From NCBI GenBank assembly GCA_016765235.1, contig JAESQH010000165.1, positions 1 to 9,586 on the forward strand: a DNA stretch of 9,586 nucleotides, written 5' to 3'. This DNA is from Paracoccaceae bacterium (GTDB lineage Bacteria > Pseudomonadota > Alphaproteobacteria > Rhodobacterales > Rhodobacteraceae). The position numbers and the translations under genes are program-made. Each line of letters starts with the position of its first letter. Positions within the stretch are counted from its first letter, which is position 1. Of this stretch, positions 1 through 5,966 are shown in pieces. The notes under the pieces are model-generated. The model saw nothing but the letters and a program-made list of their open reading frames with translations. It ran no database searches and was not told where the DNA came from.

Positions 1-113
1 ACCTCGCCCTTTTTGCCAACGGCGGCCAACCGCACGGTTTCAATCGTGCTTTCATCGCCTGCATCCGCAACCTCCGCAAGATACTTGGCCTTGAGTTCCT
101 GAATTCCGTCCAT
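1..113 (-). CDS. pheS: Phenylalanine-tRNA ligase alpha subunit, N-terminal fragment
   Basis: Only the first 37 codons are inside the window; the gene continues past the left edge. PheS is the catalytic subunit of the cytosolic (alpha-beta)2 enzyme that charges tRNA-Phe. The visible residues form the charged N-terminal coiled-coil start of PheS: MDGIQELKAKYLAEV, then LAAVGKKGE at residues 29-37, a typical PheS pattern (the loop with GKKG before the long helical arm). The ATG at 111-113 has a GAGG Shine-Dalgarno five bases upstream on the minus strand. It lies on the same strand as rpmI-rplT, as in the common rpmI-rplT-pheS order, but a plus-strand VOC gene and a terminator lie between. I saw no convincing promoter in 114-250. 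The call rests on a short stretch, but pattern and context agree. Confidence 0.85.
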   Translation of the reverse strand, partial: MDGIQELKAKYLAEVADAGDESTIETVRLAAVGKKGE

Positions 114-248
114 GTCACCCTCGTTATTCTCGTTTGGATTTGGTTACGGCGCGGGGGGCGAAATTGCAAGCATTCAACTATCCAAATGCAATAAGCCCCG
201 ATGTTTCGGCCAAGATGCGTCGATATTCCGATTGAACTTGTCGTTAAC

Positions 249-277
249 TTGCACCGGCGGGATTTCTATCCAATACT
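249..277 (+). promoter_or_regulatory. Candidate sigma-70 promoter for the VOC gene
   Basis: A -35-like TTGCAC at 249-254 and a -10-like AATACT at 272-277 are separated by 17 bases. They sit 50 bases before the VOC start codon, giving a plausible short leader. The rest of the 114-326 intergenic region shows no other clear element. This is motif matching only. Confidence 0.35.
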
Positions 278-326
278 CCTGTAATTCTAAAATAATTGTC
301 CCAGCATATTACAAAGGATTGTTTTG

Positions 327-827
327 ATGACGCAAGCAAACCAAGGCGTACCGGGTGCGCACGTAGGGCACGGCCATCTGATGGTCGCAGATATTGAACG
401 GGCGACCGCATTTTATCGCGATGTAATCGGAATGCGCGTTGTGCTCCAATATGGAGAGCGGATGGTGTTTCTATCCTTTGATGATTATCATCATCACCTT
501 GGTCTAAACACTTTGGACAGTAAAAACGGGACGCCACCGCCAAAAGGTCACACCGGATTGTATCATGTGGCCTTCGTTCTTCTAGACCGTGCGACATTGG
601 GCCAAGCCATCGATCGTGTTCAAAGCGCTGGTTATGTTTTGACAGGTGCTGCGGATCATGGGGTCAGTGAAGCTGTCTATCTCGATGATCCTGACGGCAA
701 CGGGCTGGAGCTGTATCGTGATCGCCCACAATCAGATTGGCAGATCGACGACGATGGAAACCTAACGATGATCAATGTGCCGCTTGATGTGGCGGCGCTG
801 GTGGAAGAAGGCCGTGCATCAAGTTAG
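327..827 (+). CDS. VOC-family (glyoxalase / extradiol dioxygenase-like) metalloenzyme
   Basis: This 166-aa cytosolic protein has one vicinal-oxygen-chelate unit made of two beta-alpha-beta-beta-beta modules. Module one begins around residue 13 (GHGHLMVADIERATAFYRDVIGM), module two around residue 78 (YHVAFVLLD). The expected 2-His-1-carboxylate metal site is visible as His17, His80 and Glu128 (in DDPDGNGLELYRDRP). His-His-His at 55-57 followed by GLNT resembles the substrate-pocket stretch of CatE-type catechol 2,3-dioxygenase relatives. The substrate cannot be told from sequence; glyoxalase, fosfomycin/bleomycin-type resistance and ring-cleavage enzymes share this fold. I start at the ATG at 327, not the TTG just before it, because AAAGGA at 313-318 is then 8 bases away. 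It is transcribed against its neighbours, converging on rplT and diverging from pheS. Confidence 0.85.
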   Translation: MTQANQGVPGAHVGHGHLMVADIERATAFYRDVIGMRVVLQYGERMVFLSFDDYHHHLGLNTLDSKNGTPPPKGHTGLYHVAFVLLDRATLGQAIDRVQSAGYVLTGAADHGVSEAVYLDDPDGNGLELYRDRPQSDWQIDDDGNLTMINVPLDVAALVEEGRASS

Positions 828-851
828 ATCAATGAATGAAAACCATTCCCC

Positions 852-886
852 AAAAAAATAAGGCCCGCACAATTAAGTGCAGGCCT
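852..886 (-). terminator. Intrinsic terminator of the rpmI-rplT unit
   Basis: Arms at 861-870 and 877-886 (AGGCCCGCAC / GTGCAGGCCT) pair over 10 positions with one C-A mismatch around a 6-base loop. On the minus strand the stem is followed directly by a U-rich run (seven T from the A tract at 852-858). It begins 24 bases after the rplT stop codon. The plus-strand side has no T run, so it is less convincing as a terminator for the converging VOC gene. Confidence 0.85.
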
Positions 887-909
887 CATTGTATAATCTA
901 TTACCGACT

Positions 910-1266
910 TTACAGTGCGGCTTTGGCCTGTGCAACGATTGCACCAAACGCTTCCGGTTCGTGAACGGCCAAGTCAGCGAGAACCTTACGGTCAACCTCG
1001 ATGCCAGCCAAATTCAGACCGTTGATAAATCGTGAGTACGTGAACGCAGGGTCGATTGCACGAACGCCAGCATTGATACGCTGGATCCACAAAGCGCGGA
1101 AGTTACGCTTGCGGGCCATACGGTCGCGCGTTGCGTATTGCATTGCCTTGTCGACGGACTGCGTTGCCGTGCGGAAATTGCGGTGACGTGCGCCGTAGTG
1201 GCCTTTAGCGGCTTTTACTACTTTGCGGTGACGGGCGTGGGTCGTAGGACCAGATGTAACTCTCAT
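910..1266 (-). CDS. rplT: 50S ribosomal protein L20
   Basis: L20 binds 23S rRNA early in large-subunit assembly; in several bacteria it also represses its own operon by binding the leader mRNA. The 118-aa length is normal. The basic N-terminal extension is present (THARHRKVVKAAKGHYG, about residues 9-25), followed by the globular C-terminal part with the family pattern WIQRINAGVR (60-69), SRFINGLNLAGIEVDRKVLADLA (78-100) and a short Ala-rich tail. An AGGAGT Shine-Dalgarno lies eight bases upstream of the ATG. It starts only 12 bases after the rpmI stop, so the two are cotranscribed. A terminator follows 24 bases downstream, which cuts the unit off from pheS. Confidence 0.98.
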   Translation of the reverse strand: MRVTSGPTTHARHRKVVKAAKGHYGARHRNFRTATQSVDKAMQYATRDRMARKRNFRALWIQRINAGVRAIDPAFTYSRFINGLNLAGIEVDRKVLADLAVHEPEAFGAIVAQAKAAL

Positions 1267-1278
1267 AGTATCAGACTC

Positions 1279-1479
1279 CTATCGCGCGTACGGCATGTAT
1301 TTTTTGATGATGCCTTCGTCTGCTTTGCAAAGCACTGTTGTGCCGCGAGCATTACGAAGGAATTTGTTCGAACGCTTGATCATGCCGTGGCGTTTGCCTG
1401 CCTGACCAGCTTTGATACGACCCGAGGCCGTAACTTTGAAGCGCTTCTTGGCGCCTGATTTAGTCTTCATCTTGGGCAT
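1279..1479 (-). CDS. rpmI: 50S ribosomal protein L35
   Basis: L35 is a small basic protein of the large ribosomal subunit. The 66-aa product begins MPKMKTKSGAKKRFK and contains GKRHGMIKRSNKFLRN (about 28-43), both hallmarks of the family; length is typical. The frame is open further upstream to 1524, but the true start is fixed by AGGAG at 1487-1491, seven bases before the ATG at 1477-1479. A second ATG two codons earlier directly abuts this site and is too close. It is first in the rpmI-rplT unit; infC, which precedes rpmI in many bacteria, is not adjacent here. Confidence 0.97.
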   Translation of the reverse strand: MPKMKTKSGAKKRFKVTASGRIKAGQAGKRHGMIKRSNKFLRNARGTTVLCKADEGIIKKYMPYAR

Positions 1480-1511
1480 TTCCATCTCCTTATTTAAGGC
1501 GTGGTAGTAAG

Positions 1512-1542
1512 TGCGACTCGGCATACCCTTAAGCCGGACGCA
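1512..1542 (-). promoter_or_regulatory. Hairpin in the rpmI-rplT leader, possible L20 autoregulatory site
   Basis: On the minus strand, TGCG (1539-1542) pairs with CGCA (1512-1515) and CGGC (1533-1536) with GCCG (1519-1522). The two 4-bp helices are separated by an asymmetric internal loop (2 versus 3 bases) and closed by a 10-base loop. It lies between the candidate promoter and the rpmI ribosome-binding site. L20 represses rpmI-rplT expression through leader RNA in other bacteria, so a regulatory role is possible but inferred. The structure is short and could be chance. Confidence 0.3.
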
Positions 1543-1556
1543 CCAGTGAAGGTGGC

Positions 1557-1585
1557 GTTGTAGGGTTAAGCGGGGGATAACGCAA
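1557..1585 (-). promoter_or_regulatory. Candidate sigma-70 promoter for rpmI-rplT
   Basis: Reading the minus strand, TTGCGT (1580-1585) and TACAAC (1557-1562) are spaced 17 bases apart. Transcription would begin near 1550, leaving a leader of about 70 bases that contains the 1512-1542 hairpin. It lies after the stop of the small membrane-protein gene, so rpmI-rplT could be expressed independently of pyk. Motif match only. Confidence 0.45.
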
Positions 1586-1617
1586 GTGGAAAAGCGTTGT
1601 TTTACACCCCTAAATCG

Positions 1618-1842
1618 CTAGAAGAACAATGTTGCCAAATTGACAATTGCGCCCGGCAGGTCGCCCGCATTGATCCCGCCAGACGAATATTTATCCGCCA
1701 TGTACAACAGGCCAGCACCCAGCAGAAAAAACGCCATGCTTTTGCGTAGCGGTTTATCGTGTGCGCCTGCTGAAAACAGCAGTAGAACAGCGAAAGCAAC
1801 CATACTACTTCCGCCAATCAGAAACATCTCGTACTTTGACAC
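1618..1842 (-). CDS. Small hydrophobic membrane protein of unknown function
   Basis: I do not recognise a named family. The 74-aa product is very hydrophobic. It has likely membrane segments at about residues 6-26 (MFLIGGSSMVAFAVLLLFSAG) and 36-49 (MAFFLLGAGLLYMA), joined by a short charged turn (HDKPLRK), and a hydrophobic C-terminal end (about 64-74). This suggests a two-span inner-membrane protein. The start is a GTG at 1840-1842 with an AGGGGG-type Shine-Dalgarno about six bases upstream; an ATG five codons later is an alternative. It lies 34 bases after the pyk stop on the same strand with no terminator between, so it is probably cotranscribed with pyk. The open frame, ribosome-binding site and clear membrane pattern make it a real gene more likely than not. 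Confidence 0.75.
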   Translation of the reverse strand: MSKYEMFLIGGSSMVAFAVLLLFSAGAHDKPLRKSMAFFLLGAGLLYMADKYSSGGINAGDLPGAIVNLATLFF

Positions 1843-1876
1843 TTCAAGCCCCCTTCAAAATGCGAGGGCTAGGTTA

Positions 1877-3322
1877 TCACTCTGCTTCGTCGCCGTACAA
1901 CAACTTTTCGGAAACTGACGCGACACGCAAAATGTTGGTGGATCCGGGCACGTTAAAAGGAATGCCGGCAGTTACGATTATCTGCTCGTCGCCTACTGCG
2001 AATTCATCGTCTCGCGCGATTTTCGTTGCTGCCGTAACAGCCATTTTAAAACGCGAAACTTCGTCAACAACGACGCAGTGCAGACCCCATGTCAAAGACA
2101 ACCGTCGTGCCGTTTTTACCAATGGTGTCAATGCGATGATCGGCACACGCGGTTTCTCGCGGGAGGCCAGAGACGCCGTTGTCCCCGAGTGGGTAAAGCA
2201 GCAAATTGCCTTGACGTTGGTCGTTTCGGCAACCTGTCTTGCGGCGATAGTGATAGCATCCGCAACCCGCCCCTGCGAAGTTGTGCGCGAAGCTTCAATC
2301 ACTTGACGGTAGATTTCGTCTTGCTCGACACTTTCGGCAACATTGTTCATCGTTGTGACCGCCTCGATCGGATAATCACCAGCGGCTGATTCTGCCGACA
2401 GCATTACCGCGTCAGCCCCTTCATAAATCGCTTGCGCCACGTCCGACACCTCGGCACGTGTTGGAACGGGCGAGGAAATCATGCTTTCCATCATCTGCGT
2501 GGCCACGATCACCGGTTTGCCGACAGCGCGGCAACCACGTACCAGACGTTTCTGAATCGGCGGCAAATCCTGCACGGGCAGTTCCACACCAAGATCGCCA
2601 CGGGCGACCATGATACCGTCAGACGCCTCTAGAATTTCATCGAACGCGTCAACCGCGGCCGGTTTTTCGATCTTGGCAATAATCGACGCGCGACCTTTAA
2701 CCAAAACACGCGCCTCTTCAATGTCCTGCGCGCGTTGCACAAACGACAGTGCCAACCAATCGACGCCTAGCTCGCACACAAACTCCAGATCGTTCAGGTC
2801 TTTTTCCGACAAAGCCGCCAATGGCAGTACAACATCGGGAACATTCACACCTTTGCGGTTGGATATCTCGCCGCCGACAAGGACAGTTGTCACTGCGTAA
2901 TCCGTGCCGCACTCGATAACTTCCAGCTTTATGCGCCCGTCATTAACCAAAAGCGTGGAACCGACCTCTAGTGCCGCGAAAATCTCGGGGTGTGGAAGAT
3001 TAACGCGCGAGGCATCCCCCTCGTCAGTATCCAGATCAAATCGAAAAACTGAGCCTTCTTCCAACATCTCACGGCCGTTCACAAAAACCCCGCAGCGAAG
3101 TTTGGGGCCCTGCAAATCTGCCAAAATACAAATCGGGCGGCCCATCTCTTGCTCAACACTGCGGATCATCGCATGACGTTCACGAATATCTGGATGCGCT
3201 CCGTGGCTCATGTTCAGGCGGAACACATCGGCCCCTGCAATGAACAAATCCTTGATCATCTCGCGGGTATCCGAAGCTGGCCCAAGAGTCGCCACGATTT
3301 TTACATTTCTTTGTCTACGCAT
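1877..3322 (-). CDS. pyk: Pyruvate kinase
   Basis: It catalyses the last step of glycolysis, phosphoenolpyruvate plus ADP to pyruvate plus ATP, in the cytosol. The 481-aa product is full length. Landmarks: NVKIVATLGPAS (6-17); substrate-binding Arg35 in FRLNMSHG; the B domain at about 74-155; the active-site stretch SIIAKIEKPAAVDAF with catalytic Lys217 and metal ligand Glu219; MVARGDLGVE with metal ligand Asp243; ATQMMESM (274-281) with Thr275; and SAESAAGDYP (309-318). The C-terminal allosteric domain runs from about 340. The frame is open to 3388, but homologues begin near MRRQRNVKIV, and the ATG at 3320-3322 has GGAAG nine bases upstream, so I use that start. It leads a leftward unit with the small membrane protein and is divergent from the amidohydrolase cluster. 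Confidence 0.97.
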   Translation of the reverse strand: MRRQRNVKIVATLGPASDTREMIKDLFIAGADVFRLNMSHGAHPDIRERHAMIRSVEQEMGRPICILADLQGPKLRCGVFVNGREMLEEGSVFRFDLDTDEGDASRVNLPHPEIFAALEVGSTLLVNDGRIKLEVIECGTDYAVTTVLVGGEISNRKGVNVPDVVLPLAALSEKDLNDLEFVCELGVDWLALSFVQRAQDIEEARVLVKGRASIIAKIEKPAAVDAFDEILEASDGIMVARGDLGVELPVQDLPPIQKRLVRGCRAVGKPVIVATQMMESMISSPVPTRAEVSDVAQAIYEGADAVMLSAESAAGDYPIEAVTTMNNVAESVEQDEIYRQVIEASRTTSQGRVADAITIAARQVAETTNVKAICCFTHSGTTASLASREKPRVPIIALTPLVKTARRLSLTWGLHCVVVDEVSRFKMAVTAATKIARDDEFAVGDEQIIVTAGIPFNVPGSTNILRVASVSEKLLYGDEAE

Positions 3323-3367
3323 CTTTTGTTTCTTCCATTCATACAATTCGGGCGGGCCACGTGGCGA

Positions 3368-3397
3368 TATATAGGAAAATTTAGCCAATGTCCGTAA
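3368..3397 (-). promoter_or_regulatory. Candidate pyk promoter
   Basis: On the minus strand, TTACGG (3392-3397) is followed after 18 bases by a strong -10-like TATATA (3368-3373), about 45 bases before the pyk start. The -35 match is weak. The 3323-3492 spacer must hold the promoters of both divergent units. Confidence 0.35.
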
Positions 3398-3459
3398 TAA
3401 ACGGGGAAATATCCTGTCTTTATGATCGCTACATCTGGTTCATGCTTGCGACAAGGGCT

Positions 3460-3476
3460 ATCTACACCGTGTAGAT
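3460..3476. promoter_or_regulatory. Perfect 17-bp palindrome, operator-like
   Basis: ATCTACAC at 3460-3467 and GTGTAGAT at 3469-3476 are exact inverted copies around a single central base. The site ends 16 bases before the start codon at 3493, in the shared spacer between pyk and the amidohydrolase cluster. Its size and symmetry resemble a homodimeric repressor operator (TetR- or GntR-like). The arms are too close for a stable RNA hairpin. No regulator gene is in the window, so the binding protein is unknown. Confidence 0.5.
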
Positions 3477-3492
3477 TACAGGAATATGACAA

Positions 3493-4263
3493 ATGCCAGA
3501 CTATCCCGCTTTTGAAATTCTCAATCCGAACGGAAAAACCCCCGTTTTACTGGTTTGCGACCACGCATCCAATGCCGTACCGGAATCCGTAAACGGCGGC
3601 ACGCTTGGGTTGCCAGACCATGATATGGAGCGCCACATCGCGTATGATGTTGGTGCGCGCGGTGTTACCGAACACCTAACCAAACTGCTGGATGCACACG
3701 CCATTGTGTCGCGATTTTCCCGCCTTGTGATCGATCCGAACCGTGGTGAAGACGACCCGACAATCCTGATGAAGCTTTACGACGGCTCCATCATTCCGGG
3801 GAACCGTTACGCCGATGACGCAGAAAAGGAACGCCGCCTGACGCAGTTCTATCGCCCTTATCATGACGCCCTGCACCGGCAGATTGATATGATGGTGTCC
3901 GAGGGTCGCACACCCGCACTGGTTTCCATCCACTCGTTCACCAAGCAGTTGAAAAACCGCCCGCCACGCCCTTGGCACTTGGGTATTTTGTGGGCGCAGG
4001 ATGGCCGTCTTGCCAAACCGTTTATGGATTACTTCGTTAAGGACGATGATGTCTGTGTTGGCGACAACGAGCCGTATACTGGTGAGCTTGAAGGGGATAC
4101 CATGTATTTTCACGGGACCCGCTGAGGCTTGCCGCATATATTGATCGAGGTCCGCAACGATCTGATCGAAACCCCTGAAGGCCAGTTAGAGTGGGCCGAT
4201 CGTATCGCACCCGCCCTTTGGATGGCATTGGAAAATCTGGAGAAAGAAACCGAAAATGGATGA
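3493..4263 (+). pseudogene. N-formylglutamate amidohydrolase family gene interrupted by an in-frame TGA
   Basis: The family comprises zinc-dependent amidohydrolases related to HutG, which releases formate from N-formylglutamate in histidine breakdown. Family marks are LLVCDHASNAVPE (19-31), SRLVIDPNRGEDDP (76-89), ALVSIHSFTKQ (141-151), PRPWHLGILW (158-167) and GDNEPY (190-195). The start ATG has AGGAA eight bases upstream. Translation stops after 210 codons at TGA 4123-4125, right after MYFHGTR. The same frame then continues with the family's C-terminal block GLPHILIEVRNDLIETPEG to a TGA at 4261-4263, giving a normal length of about 256 codons. Homologues usually carry Arg at the TGA position, so a single CGA-to-TGA change is the simplest cause. 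A sequencing error or readthrough is also possible. If the 210-aa product is all that is made, it is probably inactive. The true substrate is not proven. Confidence 0.85.
4123..4125 (+). other. Premature in-frame TGA in the amidohydrolase gene
   Basis: The codon lies between CGC (Arg) and GGC (Gly) of a conserved segment. Both flanks match the family without any frameshift or further stop, which points to one nucleotide change. Downstream the frame runs 45 more sense codons before the natural stop. Confidence 0.85.
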
Positions 4264-4570
4264 TCAAACCCGCCTGGAGGCCGAAGCCGCCGCCTTTCGT
4301 ACCTTGCTCGCGCATCTGCAAGACCGCACAGATGTGCAGAACATCGATATGATGAACCTTACCGGATTTTGCCGTAACTGCCTAAGCCGCTGGTATATGG
4401 AGGCCGCAAACGCGCGTGGTGTCGAGATGACCAAAGACGACGCCCGCGAGCACGTTCATGGCGTTCCATATGATGAATGGGTTGCAATCAACCAGATCGA
4501 AGCCGATGATAAAAAGCAAGCCGCGTTCAAAGTCGCTTTCGCCCGCACCCACGGGTATGCACCAAAATGA
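4256..4570 (+). CDS. DUF1244 domain protein
   Basis: This 104-aa protein of unknown biochemical role matches the DUF1244 family, small soluble proteins conserved in proteobacteria. The signature is GFCRNCLSRWYMEAA at 37-51, including a Cys39-x2-Cys42 pair, followed by HVHGVPYDEW at 66-75 and a charged helical C-terminus. No signal peptide or membrane segment is present. The ATG at 4256 overlaps the natural stop of the amidohydrolase frame (4261-4263), so the genes were evidently translationally coupled. With the premature TGA at 4123, ribosomes would leave 130 bases earlier and coupling could be lost. A GGAG lies 13 bases upstream, further than ideal. Its stop overlaps the next start by four bases (ATGA). 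Confidence 0.88.
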   Translation: MDDQTRLEAEAAAFRTLLAHLQDRTDVQNIDMMNLTGFCRNCLSRWYMEAANARGVEMTKDDAREHVHGVPYDEWVAINQIEADDKKQAAFKVAFARTHGYAPK

Positions 4571-5454
4571 TAGTACGCCTCCTATTCGCAATCACCCTTC
4601 TGCTAGCCCCGATGGCGAGTGCCGATGTTCCGCGTGTTGTCACCAGCATCGCACCCCTGCAAGGTCTGGTCGCTGATATAATGACAGGCGTGGGATCGCC
4701 CGAACTACTGCTAACCGAGGCAACCTCCCCGCATGATTTCGCGATGCGCCCTTCGCAAGCGAAGGCGATTAGTGACGCAGACGTCTTGTTTTATGTTGGT
4801 CAGGATTTGGAACCATGGCTGGAAAAAGCCCTACGGTCGCGCGATAGCAACGGTCTAGTGATCGCGCTTGGCAACATGCCCGACCTGAACCGTCTAAAAG
4901 CCCGCGAGCTTGACGAATTTGGCGAAGATCATGATGATGATCATGAGCATGCAGGCGCATACGACCCGCACATGTGGCTTGATCCGTCGAACGTGCTGAT
5001 ATGGCTGGATATTATCACAGGAGTGTTGGAAATCGTCGACCCAGACAACAAAACCATTTATCTCGAAAACCTCGCCCTTACCCGCACACAAATTGTCACG
5101 TCCACTGAAAGCGCGCGCCGCGCCCTTGCCCCGCTTTCGCAAATTGAATTGATCGTCACACACGACTCTACTCAATATTTCGAAGAAGCCTTCGGACTGA
5201 ACGTCATTGGCGCCTTTTCGACCAGCGACGGACGAAAAGCAGGCGCACGCAGCATCAACACATTACTTGGCAAGCTCGACCCGAATCCTTGCGTGGTTGC
5301 GGAAATCAATAACCCCAGCCGAATAACCGCGAACCTGCCCGAAAATATCAAACAGGTCATGGTCGATCCGATGGGCTACGACCAACTCGGCACCGGATAC
5401 TATCCTCGCTTGCTAAACACCCTCGTGAAATCCTTTCTGGAATGCCGCGACTAA
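4567..5454 (+). CDS. ZnuA-like periplasmic zinc/manganese-binding protein of an ABC transporter
   Basis: It is a cluster A-I solute-binding protein, 295 aa, that would capture a divalent metal in the periplasm and pass it to an ABC permease. A signal peptide (residues 1-19, hydrophobic core LLFAITLLLAPM, cleavage after ASA) precedes the mature start DVPRVVTSIAPL. Likely metal ligands are His56 (SPHDFAMRPS), His135 (DPHMWLDP), His199 (VTHDSTQYFEEAFG) and possibly Asp267 (VDPMGYD). A short His/Asp loop at 121-128 (DHDDDHEH), absent from Mn-type members, favours zinc. Cys242 and Cys293 might form a disulfide. The ATG overlaps the DUF1244 stop (ATGA), implying translational coupling. No permease or ATPase gene lies nearby, so it is an orphan or supplements a transporter encoded elsewhere. 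Without zincuptake genes beside it I do not assign the symbol znuA. Confidence 0.88.
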   Translation: MIVRLLFAITLLLAPMASADVPRVVTSIAPLQGLVADIMTGVGSPELLLTEATSPHDFAMRPSQAKAISDADVLFYVGQDLEPWLEKALRSRDSNGLVIALGNMPDLNRLKARELDEFGEDHDDDHEHAGAYDPHMWLDPSNVLIWLDIITGVLEIVDPDNKTIYLENLALTRTQIVTSTESARRALAPLSQIELIVTHDSTQYFEEAFGLNVIGAFSTSDGRKAGARSINTLLGKLDPNPCVVAEINNPSRITANLPENIKQVMVDPMGYDQLGTGYYPRLLNTLVKSFLECRD

Positions 5455-5492
5455 CCCTTTTCATTCCCGATAATTCAAGGCAATCTGACCTG

Positions 5493-5966
5493 ATGTCCAA
5501 CGACCCAATTGATAGATCCGGCCTGCGCCGCGAATTCTGGAAACGCTTCCCGCTATCCGAACTTCCCATGAATGAATGGGAGGCATTATGCGACGGCTGC
5601 GGCCGCTGCTGCATGTTAAAGTTGGAAGACGAAGACACCGGCCAGATCGCCTATACCAACATCGCGTGCCGCCTGTTCGACGATAAAACCTGCAATTGCG
5701 GCAATTATCCACTTCGTAAACAACTGGTTAAAACTTGCGTGATTGTGCGCCCCGACAATCTGGATGAAATCCTGCATTGGATGCCCGCCACTTGCGCCTA
5801 TAAATTGATCGACGAAGGTAAACCCCTGTTCGACTGGCACCCGCTAATTTCCGGCACCCGCGATAGCGTTGATGACGCCGGAATATCCATGCGTAACCGT
5901 ACAGTCCCCGAATTCGAGGTCAGCGATGACGACCTGCTAGATCACACCATTGAAGGAATGATATAA
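5493..5966 (+). CDS. YcgN family (UPF0260) cysteine-cluster protein
   Basis: This 157-aa cytosolic protein belongs to the YcgN/UPF0260 group, related to the YkgJ-type zinc/iron-chelating domain; biochemical function is unknown. It has FWKRFPLSEL at 15-24, the cysteine signature CDGCGRCC (Cys33, 36, 39, 40), then Cys59, Cys67 and Cys69, TCVIVRPDNL (81-90) and LHWMPATCAYKL (94-105). Nine cysteines in the first two-thirds suggest a metal or Fe-S site. The frame opens at an ATG at 5442 inside the previous gene, but homologues start near the ATG at 5493, giving about the 150-residue family length; a weak AAGG lies 12 bases before it. Its stop directly abuts the aldolase start. Position after a metal-binding protein is suggestive, not proof, of a metal-related job. 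Confidence 0.9.
   Translation: MSNDPIDRSGLRREFWKRFPLSELPMNEWEALCDGCGRCCMLKLEDEDTGQIAYTNIACRLFDDKTCNCGNYPLRKQLVKTCVIVRPDNLDEILHWMPATCAYKLIDEGKPLFDWHPLISGTRDSVDDAGISMRNRTVPEFEVSDDDLLDHTIEGMI

Noticed and set aside
1480..1524. Upstream extension of rpmI
   Set aside because: The added residues are unlike L35, and the AGGAG site points to the ATG at 1477-1479.
1579..1598. Small inverted repeat AACGC/GCGTT upstream of rpmI
   Set aside because: The stem has only 5 bp with a 10-base loop, and the nearby T tract is on the strand that carries no gene here.
1761..2306. Open frame of 181 codons on the plus strand opposite pyk
   Set aside because: It is antisense to a clear pyruvate kinase gene, has no recognisable domain and looks like a shadow frame.
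3323..3388. Upstream extension of the pyk reading frame
   Set aside because: These 22 codons do not resemble pyruvate kinase; the ATG at 3320-3322 gives the family start, and the extension overlaps a likely promoter.
4143..4162. Hairpin GATCG/CGATC with an AGGTC-containing loop after the TGA, faintly like a bacterial SECIS element
   Set aside because: The stem is only 5 bp, the bases are explained by the conserved coding sequence, and homologues appear to carry Arg rather than Cys at the TGA position, so selenocysteine is unlikely.
5442..5492. Earlier ATG for the YcgN-family gene, overlapping the ZnuA-like gene
   Set aside because: It adds 17 residues not typical of the family; the ATG at 5493 gives the usual length, although its ribosome-binding site is weak.
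5705..5713. DnaA-box-like TTATCCACT
   Set aside because: A single imperfect copy inside a coding region with no cluster or AT-rich element; chance match.
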